Below the pieces are notes generated by a model that saw only the letters and a program-made list of their open reading frames with translations, had not been told where the DNA came from and ran no database searches. A DNA stretch of 64,000 bases, taken from contig NYMS01000058.1 of NCBI GenBank assembly GCA_002529455.1, positions 124,001 to 188,000 on the forward strand, in the 5' to 3' direction. Within the stretch, counting starts at the first letter, position 1. Every line of letters begins with the position of its first letter. The stretch comes from Glycomyces fuscus. GTDB lineage: Bacteria; Actinomycetota; Actinomycetes; Streptosporangiales; Streptosporangiaceae. Below, in pieces: positions 1 to 8,568 of this stretch. The position numbers and the translations under genes are program-made.

Positions 1-550
1 AGCCGGGCAGTTCGAGGCGCTCGGGCCAGACGAACTCGGCGGAGCTCTGCAGGGCGTCCTTGGAGATGTCGACCAGGACGGGGCCGGGACGTCCGCTGGA
101 GGCGATGTGGAAGGCCTCGGCGACGATCCGCGGGATCTCGCGCACGTCCTTGACCAGGAAGTTGTGCTTGGTGATCGGCATGGTGATGCCGCAGATGTCG
201 GCTTCCTGGAAGGCGTCGGTGCCGATCATCGGGGAGGCGACCTGGCCGGTGATGGCGACCATCGGGACCGAGTCCATGTGCGCGTCGGCGAGCGGGGTGA
301 CCAGGTTGGTGGCGCCGGGTCCGCTGGTGGCCATGCACACCCCCGGGCGGCCGGTGGCGTAGGCGTAGCCCTCGGCGGCGTGGCCGGCCCCCTGCTCGTG
401 GCGCATGAGGATGTGGCGCACCTTGGCGGAGTCGTAGAGCGGGTCGTAGGCGGGGAGGATGGCGCCGCCGGGAATCCCGAAGACAGTGTCAACGCCGACC
501 TGCTCCAGCGACCTGATCAGCGATTGGGCGCCGGTCATCTGCTCGGTCAT
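1..550 (-). CDS. ilvB: Acetolactate synthase large subunit, N-terminal part (runs off the window)
   Basis: Catalytic subunit of acetohydroxyacid synthase, the ThDP-dependent first common step of valine, leucine and isoleucine synthesis in the cytoplasm. The visible 183 codons begin [20 protein letters not shown] and give the N-terminal ThDP-binding (Pyr) domain, with the family signatures [14 protein letters not shown] and [13 protein letters not shown], whose Glu activates ThDP, followed by [19 protein letters not shown]. The start is the ATG whose complement lies at 548-550. The C-terminal two thirds lie outside the window, where ilvN and ilvC would be expected. A leader peptide and terminator sit directly upstream, so expression is probably attenuated by branched-chain amino acid supply. 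Confidence 0.93.
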   Translation of the reverse strand, partial: MTEQMTGAQSLIRSLEQVGVDTVFGIPGGAILPAYDPLYDSAKVRHILMRHEQGAGHAAEGYAYATGRPGVCMATSGPGATNLVTPLADAHMDSVPMVAITGQVASPMIGTDAFQEADICGITMPITKHNFLVKDVREIPRIVAEAFHIASSGRPGPVLVDISKDALQSSAEFVWPERLELPG

Positions 551-629
551 CTCACGATCCTTCAGCGAGGGTCAGAGCGGCACGGGGGCTCTGGCCTGGT
601 GGGTCTGACTCTGGGCCTGGTGTGGCAAT

Positions 630-663
630 AAAAAAACCCCCACCGCCTACGGCGGTTGAGGGG
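630..663 (-). terminator. Attenuator terminator of ilvB
   Basis: Read on the minus strand, a CCCC/GGGG plus ACCGCC/GGCGGT stem with a GTA loop and a three-base bulge is followed directly by seven T. It lies about 80 bases before the ilvB start and after a Val/Leu/Ile-rich leader peptide, the arrangement of a transcription attenuator. Confidence 0.8.
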
Positions 664-664
664 T

Positions 665-700
665 GGCGCGCAGCAGAAGAAACTCAGCGGGCTGCGCGCC
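665..700 (-). promoter_or_regulatory. Upstream (pause) hairpin of the ilvB attenuator
   Basis: A perfect 10-bp inverted repeat, GGCGCGCAGC/GCTGCGCGCC, overlaps the last codons and stop of the leader peptide and ends one base before the terminator stem. A ribosome stalled at the Leu/Val codons of the leader would be placed to change its folding. Its assignment as pause or anti-terminator element is inferred from position; I did not compute alternative folds. Confidence 0.55.
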
Positions 701-743
701 GACCAAGTACGAGAATCAGGGAGTTGCTCTGCACGATCACCAC
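684..743 (-). CDS. ilvB leader peptide (attenuation peptide)
   Basis: A 19-codon reading frame from GTG (complement of 741-743) to TGA encodes VVIVQSNSLILVLGRRAAR; the first codon is read as Met. Of the first 13 residues, nine are Val, Ile or Leu, the products controlled by the operon, and the frame ends inside the hairpin that precedes the terminator. Actinobacterial ilvBNC operons are known to use such leaders. No strong ribosome site is visible, so translation may begin at the first or the second GTG. Just upstream, at 787-803, lies the inverted repeat GTCTC/GAGAC in an AT-rich stretch that may belong to the promoter. Confidence 0.72.
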   Translation of the reverse strand: MVIVQSNSLILVLGRRAAR

Positions 744-965
744 ATTGGCCGACGGAGAGGCCGCCCGTCAACCAGAACGACATATTGTCTCGATAATTGA
801 GACGCCAGTGTCAGAATGCGACCTCACCTGAGAACGCGACACCCCCTGTGAACTGGGAGGATCCTGACAAGCCACCCCGGTCGCGTGTGACGCACACCGC
901 ACAGTGGGCGTAGGGGGTCCGCGGAGTGGGACGGGTGCGCGGGCAGCGCACGCCCTTCCGCCCGC

Positions 966-1838
966 TCAGAGGAAGAGGTCCTCCGCGTTGTCGACCTTCG
1001 CCGACCGGTGGACCCACCGGTCCAGTTCGTCCAGGTCCGAGGACGCGGTGACCCGGTCGCGCACCTCGTCGGACACCGCGATCCCCCGGGCGTCCAGCAC
1101 CCCCGGGATCGCCTCGATCCGGCCTTCGATCCGGCCCTCTCGGTAGGGACGGCCGATCAGCTCGGTCCGGAAATCATAGTCACGCACGGCCATGATCTCC
1201 TCCAGAGTTCCTAGAGCGGTCGCGGACAGTGCCGCGAGCACATAGTCAGAGTACAGCGACGACGCGGACGCATCGAGGCTCTTCAGAGCCACGGACAGGG
1301 CTTCGAGGGCGTCCTTGTCATCCGTCGGGTTCGAGGCCAGAGCGAGAATGGTCAGCACCGGATGCGCCGCCGCCGCGCTCTGGTCGGTGACGGGCGTGAG
1401 CGTGTCCATGGCCAGGACCACGGGGCGGATCTCCCCGCAGCCCAGGTCGACGGGCGGGGCGTAGCGCTTCGCGAGGGCGGTGGTCGGGGTGGGCACCAGG
1501 AGCGCGATCGGGCACCTGAGCCGATGGCGGATGTTGGCGACGTAGCAGGGCCAGGTGTAGGGCTTGCGCGGGTCCCACTCGTTCTGGGGCTCGGCGATGA
1601 TCCCCGGCACCGGCACCGGCTCGTCCTGTTTCTCGTGCGGCAGCGGCGGCCGTTCGCAGACCACGAACGAGTCGGTGATCAGCTGCGAGGGAGCGGCCCG
1701 CGTCGCCTCGGAAGCGTCACAGCGCACCCGCGTGTGCTCGGGCAGCGGCTTCCCGGTGACCTCCTGGAGGAGCTCAGCGGCGAACTTGGGGTCGTTGCGT
1801 ATGAGATCGACAGGGAGTTCGTGTTCTTATGAGGGCAT
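966..1838 (-). pseudogene. Rpn/PD-(D/E)XK-like conserved hypothetical, stop codon at codon 4
   Basis: The frame resembles the large actinomycete family of ~290-aa proteins that start with a short leader, carry a nuclease-like core and end in an acidic/Arg helix with REGRIEGRIEA-type repeats. From the ATG at 1838 the frame reads MPS-stop-EHELPVDLIRNDPKFAAE and then stays open to 966, giving 290 codons, the length I recall for the family. The stop (TAA at 1827-1829) stands where relatives have an aromatic codon. Without readthrough the first start is GTG at 1727, which removes 37 residues of the conserved N-terminus. It is therefore probably a recent pseudogene; restart at 1727 is the alternative. 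The substrate is unknown. Confidence 0.6.
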
Positions 1839-1919
1839 GACGGAAAATTAACGGTCGTGTCGCCATCTCCGCAGGCAGAAGGCGTAACGTCCAATTATGC
1901 CGCTCCTGTGCGGATGTGT

Positions 1920-4625
1920 TCAGAGGCTGACTCCGGCCTCGCCGCCGACCAGCGACTCCACGCCGCTCGCGGGCATGGGCCGGGCCACCAGGAACCCCTG
2001 GCCGTGGTCGCAGCCCATCGCGCGCAGCTGCTCCAGCTGTTCGGGGCGCTCGATGCCCTCGGCCACCACCTGCACGCCCAGGTCGCGACCCAGCTGGATG
2101 ATCGTGTGCGTGAGCAGCGTGACCGTGTCGTCGCGGCCCAGGTCCGCCACGAACGACGGGTCGATCTTGATCGCGTCCACGCTCAGCTTGCGCAGGTGCG
2201 CCAGCGACGCGTAGCCCATCCCGTAGTCGTCGATGGCCAGCCGCACACCGAGCTCGCGCAGTTCGCCCAGGCGCTGCACGGCCTCCCCGCCGTCGTCGAG
2301 CAGGACCTCCTCGTCGACCTCCAGGGTCAGCACCTCGGCCGGGAGCCCCGACTCGGCGAGGATCCCCGCCACCGACTCCACGAAGCGCGGCGACAGCACC
2401 TGCTTGACCGACAGGTTCACCGACAGGCCGATGTCCCAGTCCGAGACCCGCCACACCGCGACCTTCCCGCAGGCCTCGCGCAGGATCCGCTCGCCCAGCG
2501 GCACGATCAGGCCCGACTCCTCGGCCGCGCCGATGAAGGCCTCGGGACCGATCGTCTCGCCGTCGCGGTTCCAGCGCACCAGCGCCTCCACCGAGGTCAC
2601 CTGGGAGCTGCCCAGGTCCACGACGGGCTGGTACTCCAGGAAGAACTCCTCCTTGGCCAGCGCCTCGCGCAGGCGGATCTGGAGCTCCAGGCGTGAGACC
2701 ACCGTGTCGTGCATGTGGGCGGCGTACACCTCCACGTGGCCCGCCCCGCGCTCCTTGGCGCGGGTCATGGCCACGTCGGCGTTGCGCAGCAGCTCACCGC
2801 TGTCGGTGACCGGTTCGGCGAAGGCCACGCCGATGCTGGCGGTCAGCATGATGTCCCGGTCGGCGACCGGGAACGGCTCCGAGGCGATCACCCGCCCCAG
2901 GCGCTCGGCCAGGTCCACCACCCGCTGGGCCCGGGGCACGTTCTCGACCAGGACCGCGAACTCGTCGCCGCCCCAGCGCGCCAGGGTCGCGTCGGAGTCC
3001 ACCTCGCCGCGCAGCCTGCGGGCCGCCTGGCCGAGCAGGTGGTCGCCGCGCACGTGCCCGGCGGAGTCGTTGACCGCCGTGAACCCGTCCAGGTCCAGGA
3101 AGATCACCGCGACCTCGCCCCCGGGCTCCTCGTTGATCGACCGGTGCGCCAGCACGTCGCTGGCCCGCTCCTCCAGGTAGGCCCGGTTGGGCAGGCCGGT
3201 CACACCGTCGTGGAACGTCAGGTGCTCCACCTCGTCCTGGAGCGCCACCTGCGCGCTGATGTCGCGGGTGGTCACCAGCAGCCGGTCGGGCTCGCCGGGC
3301 TGCTCGTACAGGGAGATGGTGGACTCGGTGTGCCGCCAGGTCCCGTCGGCGGCCCGTACGCGCAGCCGCATGTGCACGCCCTGCGCGCCGCGCTCGGTGA
3401 ACAGGTCGGTGACCGCCCTGGTGCGCCCCAGGTCCTCGGGGTGGACGAGCGCGGTGACCGGGGCGGCGAGCACGTCGTCGAGCCGGTAGCCGAAGGCCTC
3501 CGCCGTGCCCGGGCTGACGTAGTTCACGCCGCCGTCGCGGTCCAGCACGAGGATGACGTCACCGCTGTTGCGCGCCAGCTCGTGGAAGTGGACCTCGCGG
3601 TTGCGCACCATGCGGGAGAGGGTGGCGTTCTCCTCCAGCATGCCCACCACGCGGATCAGCAGCACCACCACGGCGGTGCCCGCGGCCATCGGCAGCACCG
3701 GCGCCACCCCGGGCAGGCGGACCCCCGCCACGGTCAGCACCACGGCGGCGGCGAACACGGCGCCGACCGCGGCGAGCTCGGGCGCGAACCGGTACAGGCC
3801 CCGGCCGGTGATCCGGCGCGGGTCGGTGCCGGGCCGGTGCTCCACGAGCCACGGCAGGGCGCCCAGCAGGGCGAAGCCCAGGAACCTGACCGGGTGCTCG
3901 ACCCCGCCGAGGAAGGGGGGGCCGGTCAGGCGGGTGAGCGCGCCGAGGATGTCCGCCCCGGCGATGACGATGAGGGCGCCGATGGCCACCAGCACCGCGC
4001 GCCGCGTGCTGTGCGGCGACATGAAGACCAGCGGTACGAGCAGGCACAGCACGACGATGTCGGCGACCGGGTAGACCAGGGCGAAGCCGAGGAACCCGGC
4101 GCCCTCCCCGAGCTCCTGGTAGAGCGGGGAGAACAGCAGCAGCCACACCACGGAGAAGACCGCGGCGGCGCACACGTAGCTGTCGGTGACGTGCCGCAGG
4201 GCGGTCCGCAGGCCGCCCGGCCACGGCGCGAACTTGGTGAAGCCGACCACGAAGAGTGGCAGGGCCGCGAGGGCGAAGAGGTCACCCAGAGTGAGCGACA
4301 GGACCGAGGCGGAGCTGAACAGACGGATCAGACCGTGAGCGACGCCACCCGCGCACCAGGCGAGCGCGGCGAAGCCGAGGTGGCGCAGGGCGGCGGGTCC
4401 GTCCGCGCCGTCGGCGTGGGCGCCCCGGTCGGCGCCGGTGGCCGCCCAGCGGCGCGAGGCGTAGAGCAGGGACAGTCCGGCGGCACCGGCCGCGACGGAC
4501 GTGGGCCACTCGCCGAGCGCGGCGGTCACGCTGCTCTGCGCCGAGGGGATGAGGGTCCCCACGGCGTAGAGCAGGAACAGCGCGACCAGCGCCACGACCC
4601 ACAGGCGGCGTGCCCGGGTTCCCAT
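1920..4625 (-). CDS. Membrane-bound PAS-GGDEF-EAL cyclic-di-GMP protein
   Basis: A 901-aa bifunctional type cyclic-di-GMP enzyme. The first ~310 residues form about nine hydrophobic segments, a membrane sensor. A PAS domain follows (around 340-460, with NSGDVILVLDRDG), then a GGDEF domain with an intact RWGGDEFAV motif (about 490-650), then an EAL domain (about 655-890) with VEALVRW, SVNLS, IDDYGMGY, IKIDPSF and VVAEGIE, so the metal ligands and catalytic residues look present. No RxxD inhibitory site stands at the usual place before GGDEF. The ATG at 4625 is preferred over upstream in-frame starts because GGGAGG precedes it by eight bases and hydrophobic sequence begins at once. Monocistronic, downstream of gatB on the same strand. 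Confidence 0.88.
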   Translation of the reverse strand: MGTRARRLWVVALVALFLLYAVGTLIPSAQSSVTAALGEWPTSVAAGAAGLSLLYASRRWAATGADRGAHADGADGPAALRHLGFAALAWCAGGVAHGLIRLFSSASVLSLTLGDLFALAALPLFVVGFTKFAPWPGGLRTALRHVTDSYVCAAAVFSVVWLLLFSPLYQELGEGAGFLGFALVYPVADIVVLCLLVPLVFMSPHSTRRAVLVAIGALIVIAGADILGALTRLTGPPFLGGVEHPVRFLGFALLGALPWLVEHRPGTDPRRITGRGLYRFAPELAAVGAVFAAAVVLTVAGVRLPGVAPVLPMAAGTAVVVLLIRVVGMLEENATLSRMVRNREVHFHELARNSGDVILVLDRDGGVNYVSPGTAEAFGYRLDDVLAAPVTALVHPEDLGRTRAVTDLFTERGAQGVHMRLRVRAADGTWRHTESTISLYEQPGEPDRLLVTTRDISAQVALQDEVEHLTFHDGVTGLPNRAYLEERASDVLAHRSINEEPGGEVAVIFLDLDGFTAVNDSAGHVRGDHLLGQAARRLRGEVDSDATLARWGGDEFAVLVENVPRAQRVVDLAERLGRVIASEPFPVADRDIMLTASIGVAFAEPVTDSGELLRNADVAMTRAKERGAGHVEVYAAHMHDTVVSRLELQIRLREALAKEEFFLEYQPVVDLGSSQVTSVEALVRWNRDGETIGPEAFIGAAEESGLIVPLGERILREACGKVAVWRVSDWDIGLSVNLSVKQVLSPRFVESVAGILAESGLPAEVLTLEVDEEVLLDDGGEAVQRLGELRELGVRLAIDDYGMGYASLAHLRKLSVDAIKIDPSFVADLGRDDTVTLLTHTIIQLGRDLGVQVVAEGIERPEQLEQLRAMGCDHGQGFLVARPMPASGVESLVGGEAGVSL

Positions 4626-5152
4626 CACCGACCTCCCAGTGGGCGCGTCGCGGTCGCCGCGGCGTCCTGCCGCGGTCACGCTCTCTCCTCGGACATGGAG
4701 CACCCACCTCGCGTTGTTCGAGTCCGGGCGCGGCACAGCACCCGGCACCGCGTCTGCCGCCCAGGATCTCGCGGGACTGGGACGGGCCCGGTGGCGGAAC
4801 GGCCCGGGGGACCGTACACGTCCCCGTGCGTCGCAACCCTACGCAACCAAGGTCACACAGCGATTGAGGACCGGATGAGAGATGACGACGGAACCGTCAC
4901 CCACGGTGAGGGCCGTGTCCTGTTCGCCCGGTACCCTCCCGGCGCGCCGCGGTCCCCGCGGGACACCGGCCCCCCCGCTCGGGGCGCGGCGCGGCCCCGG
5001 ACGTCACTCCCGCCCGCCCGGCTCCCGTACAGGGTGCCACCCCACACCGACAGAACGGGACGAACCGGGCAACGAAGGGTACAGCCCTCCCCTGGAGCGG
5101 CCGCTGCGGGCGGCCTCCCGCCGAACGCGCACGCCGCAGGGGACGGGCGAGG
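4626..5152. other. Intergenic stretch, no gene seen
   Basis: Between the GGDEF-EAL gene and gatB. The open frames here are high-GC shadows with no recognisable protein features. The stretch should contain the promoter for the 1920-4625 gene near its right side, but I could not pick a convincing -35/-10 pair. Confidence 0.4.
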
Positions 5153-5177
5153 GGCACCGGTGCGGGACACCGGTGCC
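5153..5177 (-). terminator. Rho-independent-type hairpin after gatB
   Basis: A perfect 10-bp stem, GGCACCGGTG/CACCGGTGCC, with a five-base loop starts 18 bases past the gatB stop. There is no T-run, as is common in high-GC actinomycetes. Confidence 0.55.
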
Positions 5178-5195
5178 GGAGGCCGCCGGAGCGGA

Positions 5196-6743
5196 TCAGC
5201 CCACGCCGAGTTTGGCCAGGATGAGCTCGCGGGCGCGTCCCGCGTCGGCCTGGCCCCGGGTCGCCTTCATCACGGCGCCCACCAGGGCACCGGCCGCGGC
5301 GACCTTGCCACCGCGCACCTTGTCGGCCGCGTCGGGGTTGGCGGCGATGGCCTCGTCCACGGCCGCGCCGAGCGCGCCGTCGTCGCTGACCACCTTGAGG
5401 CCGCGGGCCTCGACCACGGCGTCGGGCTCGCCCTCACCGGCCAGCACGCCCTCCACCACCTGGCGGGCGAGCTTGTTGGTGAGCGTGCCCTCGGCGACCA
5501 GGGCGATGACGCGCGCGACCTGCGCCGGGGTGATGGGCAGGGCGGCCAGCTCCACCTCCTGCTCGGTGGCGCGGCGCGACAGCTCGTTGAGCCACAGCTT
5601 GCGCGCCTCGGCCGACGGGGCGCCCTCGGCCACGGTCGCCGCGACCAGGTCGATGGCGTCGGCGTTGACCAGGTCGCGCAGCTCGGTGTCGCTGAGGTCC
5701 CACTCGGCGCGGACGCGGGCGCGCTTGGCGGCGGGCAGCTCCGGCAGGGTGGCGCGCAGCTCCTCCACCCACTCCTCGGAGGGCGCGACGGGGACCAGGT
5801 CGGGGTCCGGGAAGTAGCGGTAGTCCTGCGCCTCCTCCTTGGAGCGGCCGGAGATGCTGCGGCCGGTGTTCTCCTGGAAGTGGCGGGTCTCCTGCACGAC
5901 CTTCTGCCCGGCGTCGAGCACGCCCGCCTGGCGCTCGATCTCCGAGCGCACGGCCCGCTCGACCGAGCGCAGCGAGTTGACGTTCTTGGTCTCGCTGCGG
6001 GTGCCCCACTCCGAGGCGCCGCGCACGTTGATGGAGACGTTGACGTCGCAGCGCATGGAGCCCTCCTCCATGCGCACGTCGGAGATGCCCAGGGAGCGGA
6101 CCAGGTCGCGCAGCTCGGCGGCGTAGGCGCGGGCGACCAGGGGCGCCAGGTCACCGGTGCCGGTGACGGGCTTGGTCACGATCTCCAGCAGGGGGATGCC
6201 CGCGCGGTTGTAGTCGACGATGGAGTGGTCGGCGCCGTGGATGCGGCCGGTGGCCCCGCCCACGTGGGCGGTCTTGCCGGTGTCCTCCTCCATGTGGACG
6301 CGCTCGATGTCCACGCGGAACACGCGCGGGCCGTCGGGGGTGTCGACGGTGACGTCGAGGTGGCCGTCGACGCAGATCGGCTCGTCGTACTGGGAGATCT
6401 GGTAGTTCTTCGGCATGTCCGGATAGAAGTAGTTCTTCCGGGCGAACCTGCCCCAGGGGGCGATGGAGCAGTTCAGCGCCAGGCCCAGGCGGATGGCGCC
6501 CTCGACCGCCTTCTCGTTGACGACCGGCAGGGAGCCGGGCAGAGCCAGGCAGACCGGGCACACCTGCGTGTTGGGGGCGGCTCCGAACGCGGTGGGGCAG
6601 GAGCAGAACATCTTGGAGGCGGTGCCCAACTCGATGTGGGTCTCCAGGCCGAGCACGGGCTCGTACTTGGCCAGTGCCTGCTCGTAGGCCACCGGCGCAG
6701 GACCGCTGTTCGTGGCAGGGCTAGGAGTTACCGCGTGGGCCAT
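5196..6743 (-). CDS. gatB: Aspartyl/glutamyl-tRNA(Asn/Gln) amidotransferase subunit B
   Basis: The tRNA-binding and phosphorylating subunit of GatCAB, which converts Glu-tRNA(Gln) and, where needed, Asp-tRNA(Asn) to the amides. The 515-aa protein opens with [16 protein letters not shown] and has the zinc-site cysteines CSCP and CPVCLALPG, the [20 protein letters not shown] cradle signature and the C-terminal YqeY-like tail domain with [18 protein letters not shown]. The length is normal (~500). In related actinomycetes gatC, gatA and gatB lie close together; here gatB is separated from gatA by about 5.7 kb carrying three thioester-protein genes. Confidence 0.97.
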   Translation of the reverse strand: MAHAVTPSPATNSGPAPVAYEQALAKYEPVLGLETHIELGTASKMFCSCPTAFGAAPNTQVCPVCLALPGSLPVVNEKAVEGAIRLGLALNCSIAPWGRFARKNYFYPDMPKNYQISQYDEPICVDGHLDVTVDTPDGPRVFRVDIERVHMEEDTGKTAHVGGATGRIHGADHSIVDYNRAGIPLLEIVTKPVTGTGDLAPLVARAYAAELRDLVRSLGISDVRMEEGSMRCDVNVSINVRGASEWGTRSETKNVNSLRSVERAVRSEIERQAGVLDAGQKVVQETRHFQENTGRSISGRSKEEAQDYRYFPDPDLVPVAPSEEWVEELRATLPELPAAKRARVRAEWDLSDTELRDLVNADAIDLVAATVAEGAPSAEARKLWLNELSRRATEQEVELAALPITPAQVARVIALVAEGTLTNKLARQVVEGVLAGEGEPDAVVEARGLKVVSDDGALGAAVDEAIAANPDAADKVRGGKVAAAGALVGAVMKATRGQADAGRARELILAKLGVG

Positions 6744-6990
6744 CGCCGCAAACCCGCTTCCGTAGAGGACATACCTTCCAGCTCAGCCTACCGAGCGCGC
6801 GGGAGTGGGGTGCCCTACACCGGAGTCACGGGCAGGCCACCGGACATCACGGCCAGTACACGATTGGGACGCTGTCAGGGGAATGTCCGATGACCCGGGG
6901 TGTCGGACCGTTAGTCTGGGTGACCCAGGAAGACGATTTCGCCGGCGGCCCCGCACCGTGGCCGCCGCCTTCTCACGGGAGCGCACGAGC

Positions 6991-8160
6991 ATGTCCGGCA
7001 TCCTGCGTCGGTACGCCGCGCTGCTTTCCTCTTCGGCCCTGGTGGGCACCCTGCTCGGGGCACCCGCGGCCAGTGCCGACGACTTCTCACGTGTGGACCG
7101 CGACCCCGTCCAGGGCGCGGCGCTCGTGCTCGCCGACGGCCGGGAGGTCGACACCGCGCTGTTCAGTCTGCGCGTGGCCGAGCACGCCTCGGTCCGGGCC
7201 TACACGGTGACCGCGGACGAGGAGGTCCACCCGTACGCCGCCTACGTCGAGTCAGCGTGGTCCGACAGTCCGGAGTGGGCCGAAACCCCCCAGGAAACGG
7301 ATCCCGCGGACCAGGCGAACTGGATCGTCTCCCATTCCTATCCGGCGGTCGGCCTGACGTCCCTGCTGGAGGACGCGGGCCTGGCCCCGCTGGACGAGGC
7401 CCGGGCGATCGCGGGCACCCAGGCCGCCCTGTGGCACGTGCTCGACGGGGTGGAACCGGACCCCGACGCCAACGATCCGGCGGTCGTGGCCCTGTACGAC
7501 CTCCTGGTGGAGGGCAGCGCGGCCGCGGCGGACAACACCGCCTCCCGGTCCCTGGAGGTGGCCCCGTCCCACGTGGAGGCGGTCGCCCCCGAGGAGCCGC
7601 TGGGCCCGCTGACCGTGCACAGCTCCGGGGAGGAGCCGGTGTCGGTGTCGGTGCGCGGCGCCCCGGCGTCGTGGCTGGTCGACGCCGACGGCGAGCAGGT
7701 CACGCAGACGAGCCACGGCGAGCAGGTCTTCCTGGACGTGGACCCGGCGGTTCCGGCGGGCGTGGCGACCCTGCACCTGCACGGCCAGGACCTCCCGCTG
7801 CCGCAGGGGCGCCTGTTCACCGGCCGGGACGGCGTGCGCACCCGTCCGCTGGTGACCGCTGAGGCCGGTTCGGCGACGAGTTCGGCCACCGCGACGTTCA
7901 CGTGGCACCCGGAGCAGTCCGAGGAGCCAGCGACCGGGGAGAGCCCCGAGCCCGCGCCGGAGGAGGAGCCCTCCGCCCTTGGCGAGGCCGTTCAGGAGGA
8001 GGTTCCCACGGAGGAGGTAACTCCTCCGGCGGAGGACCGAATCCCTGAGGACGATCTGGCCCTCACCGGGACCTGGCTGTCCGGACTGCTGGTCATCGCG
8101 GGTGCTCTGGTGGTGTCCGGCCTGATCATCCTGGTTGTGGGACGCAAGCGACGCGACTGA
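6991..8160 (+). CDS. Sortase-anchored thioester-domain (TQXA) protein lacking the thioester Cys
   Basis: A 389-aa cell-wall protein. The signal peptide is MSGILRRYAALLSSSALVGT ending ASADD. An N-terminal TQXA fold (about 30-185) keeps the Gln half in GTQAALWHVL, but the position that is YCID in the two neighbouring paralogues reads YTVT, so no Cys is available for the internal Cys-Gln thioester. A beta-rich domain follows, then an acidic Pro/Glu linker and a LALTG sorting signal, a hydrophobic helix and KRRD. ATG 6991 was chosen because the signal peptide starts there and GGGAG lies upstream. It is the first of three tandem paralogues. A structural or ligand-binding role without covalent attachment is the likely consequence. 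Confidence 0.82.
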   Translation: MSGILRRYAALLSSSALVGTLLGAPAASADDFSRVDRDPVQGAALVLADGREVDTALFSLRVAEHASVRAYTVTADEEVHPYAAYVESAWSDSPEWAETPQETDPADQANWIVSHSYPAVGLTSLLEDAGLAPLDEARAIAGTQAALWHVLDGVEPDPDANDPAVVALYDLLVEGSAAAADNTASRSLEVAPSHVEAVAPEEPLGPLTVHSSGEEPVSVSVRGAPASWLVDADGEQVTQTSHGEQVFLDVDPAVPAGVATLHLHGQDLPLPQGRLFTGRDGVRTRPLVTAEAGSATSSATATFTWHPEQSEEPATGESPEPAPEEEPSALGEAVQEEVPTEEVTPPAEDRIPEDDLALTGTWLSGLLVIAGALVVSGLIILVVGRKRRD

Positions 8161-8276
8161 CGGGGTCCGGGGACGCGGAACTCCCGCTTTCGTTGCATAG
8201 CTTTTGGGCATAATGCGGATCTACCTGCGAGGAATTTTTTCCTGCCCGTATCTGGTCACATTTTCCGCGAACCAGC
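8161..8276. other. Intergenic stretch after the first thioester gene
   Basis: AT-richer than its surroundings (for example around 8195-8265). No gene or clear terminator seen. It leads into the promoter candidate at 8277. Confidence 0.35.
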
Positions 8277-8305
8277 TTGGAAGTGGCTAAGGGGATCGCT
8301 AGTAT
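8277..8305 (+). promoter_or_regulatory. Candidate promoter of the second thioester gene
   Basis: TTGGAA, 17 bases, TAGTAT. The third thioester gene has the same design (TTGGAG, 17 bases, TAATAT), and both share ATCGCTA running into the -10 box. A start site near 8312 would leave a leader of about 255 bases before the TTG start at 8569. Confidence 0.6.
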
Positions 8306-8568
8306 CAGGCGAGCGCTGGCACCCCACGGCGAGCGCGACCGGCTCCCGTGTCACGGCGAGCCCTATCGGAAGATCGCGCCACCCCACACGGCGCCACGAT
8401 CCGACCCCCACGTGGTGACCCCCCGGAACGGGTGAACGCAGCAGGCGGCACCGGGTTTCCCGGCGACCGTCGCGCCGTGGCCACCGCTGTCCGTCCCATC
8501 GGTTCCCGTCGTCCTTTGGGCAGGCATTTTTCCCATCCGGTTACCCCTAGAACACACCGGGACACAAT

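Noticed and set aside
2709-6893. Very long open frames on the strand opposite to known genes (for example 2709-6893, 10573-13479, 14762-17638, 51161-57169, 46026-49784)
   Set aside because: They are antisense to well-supported genes, are made of Gly/His/Val/Arg-rich low-complexity sequence and arise from the high GC at third codon positions. None has a recognisable domain.
6889-6917. Promoter candidate for the first thioester gene (GATGAC-17-TAGTCT)
   Set aside because: The -35 box is poor and it does not share the ATCGCTA pattern of the other two genes.
8306-8568. Riboswitch (for example cyclic-di-GMP or cyclic-di-AMP type) in the long leaders of the thioester genes
   Set aside because: Considered because of the neighbouring GGDEF-EAL genes, but I could not find the conserved core of either class, and the two leaders are not similar to each other.
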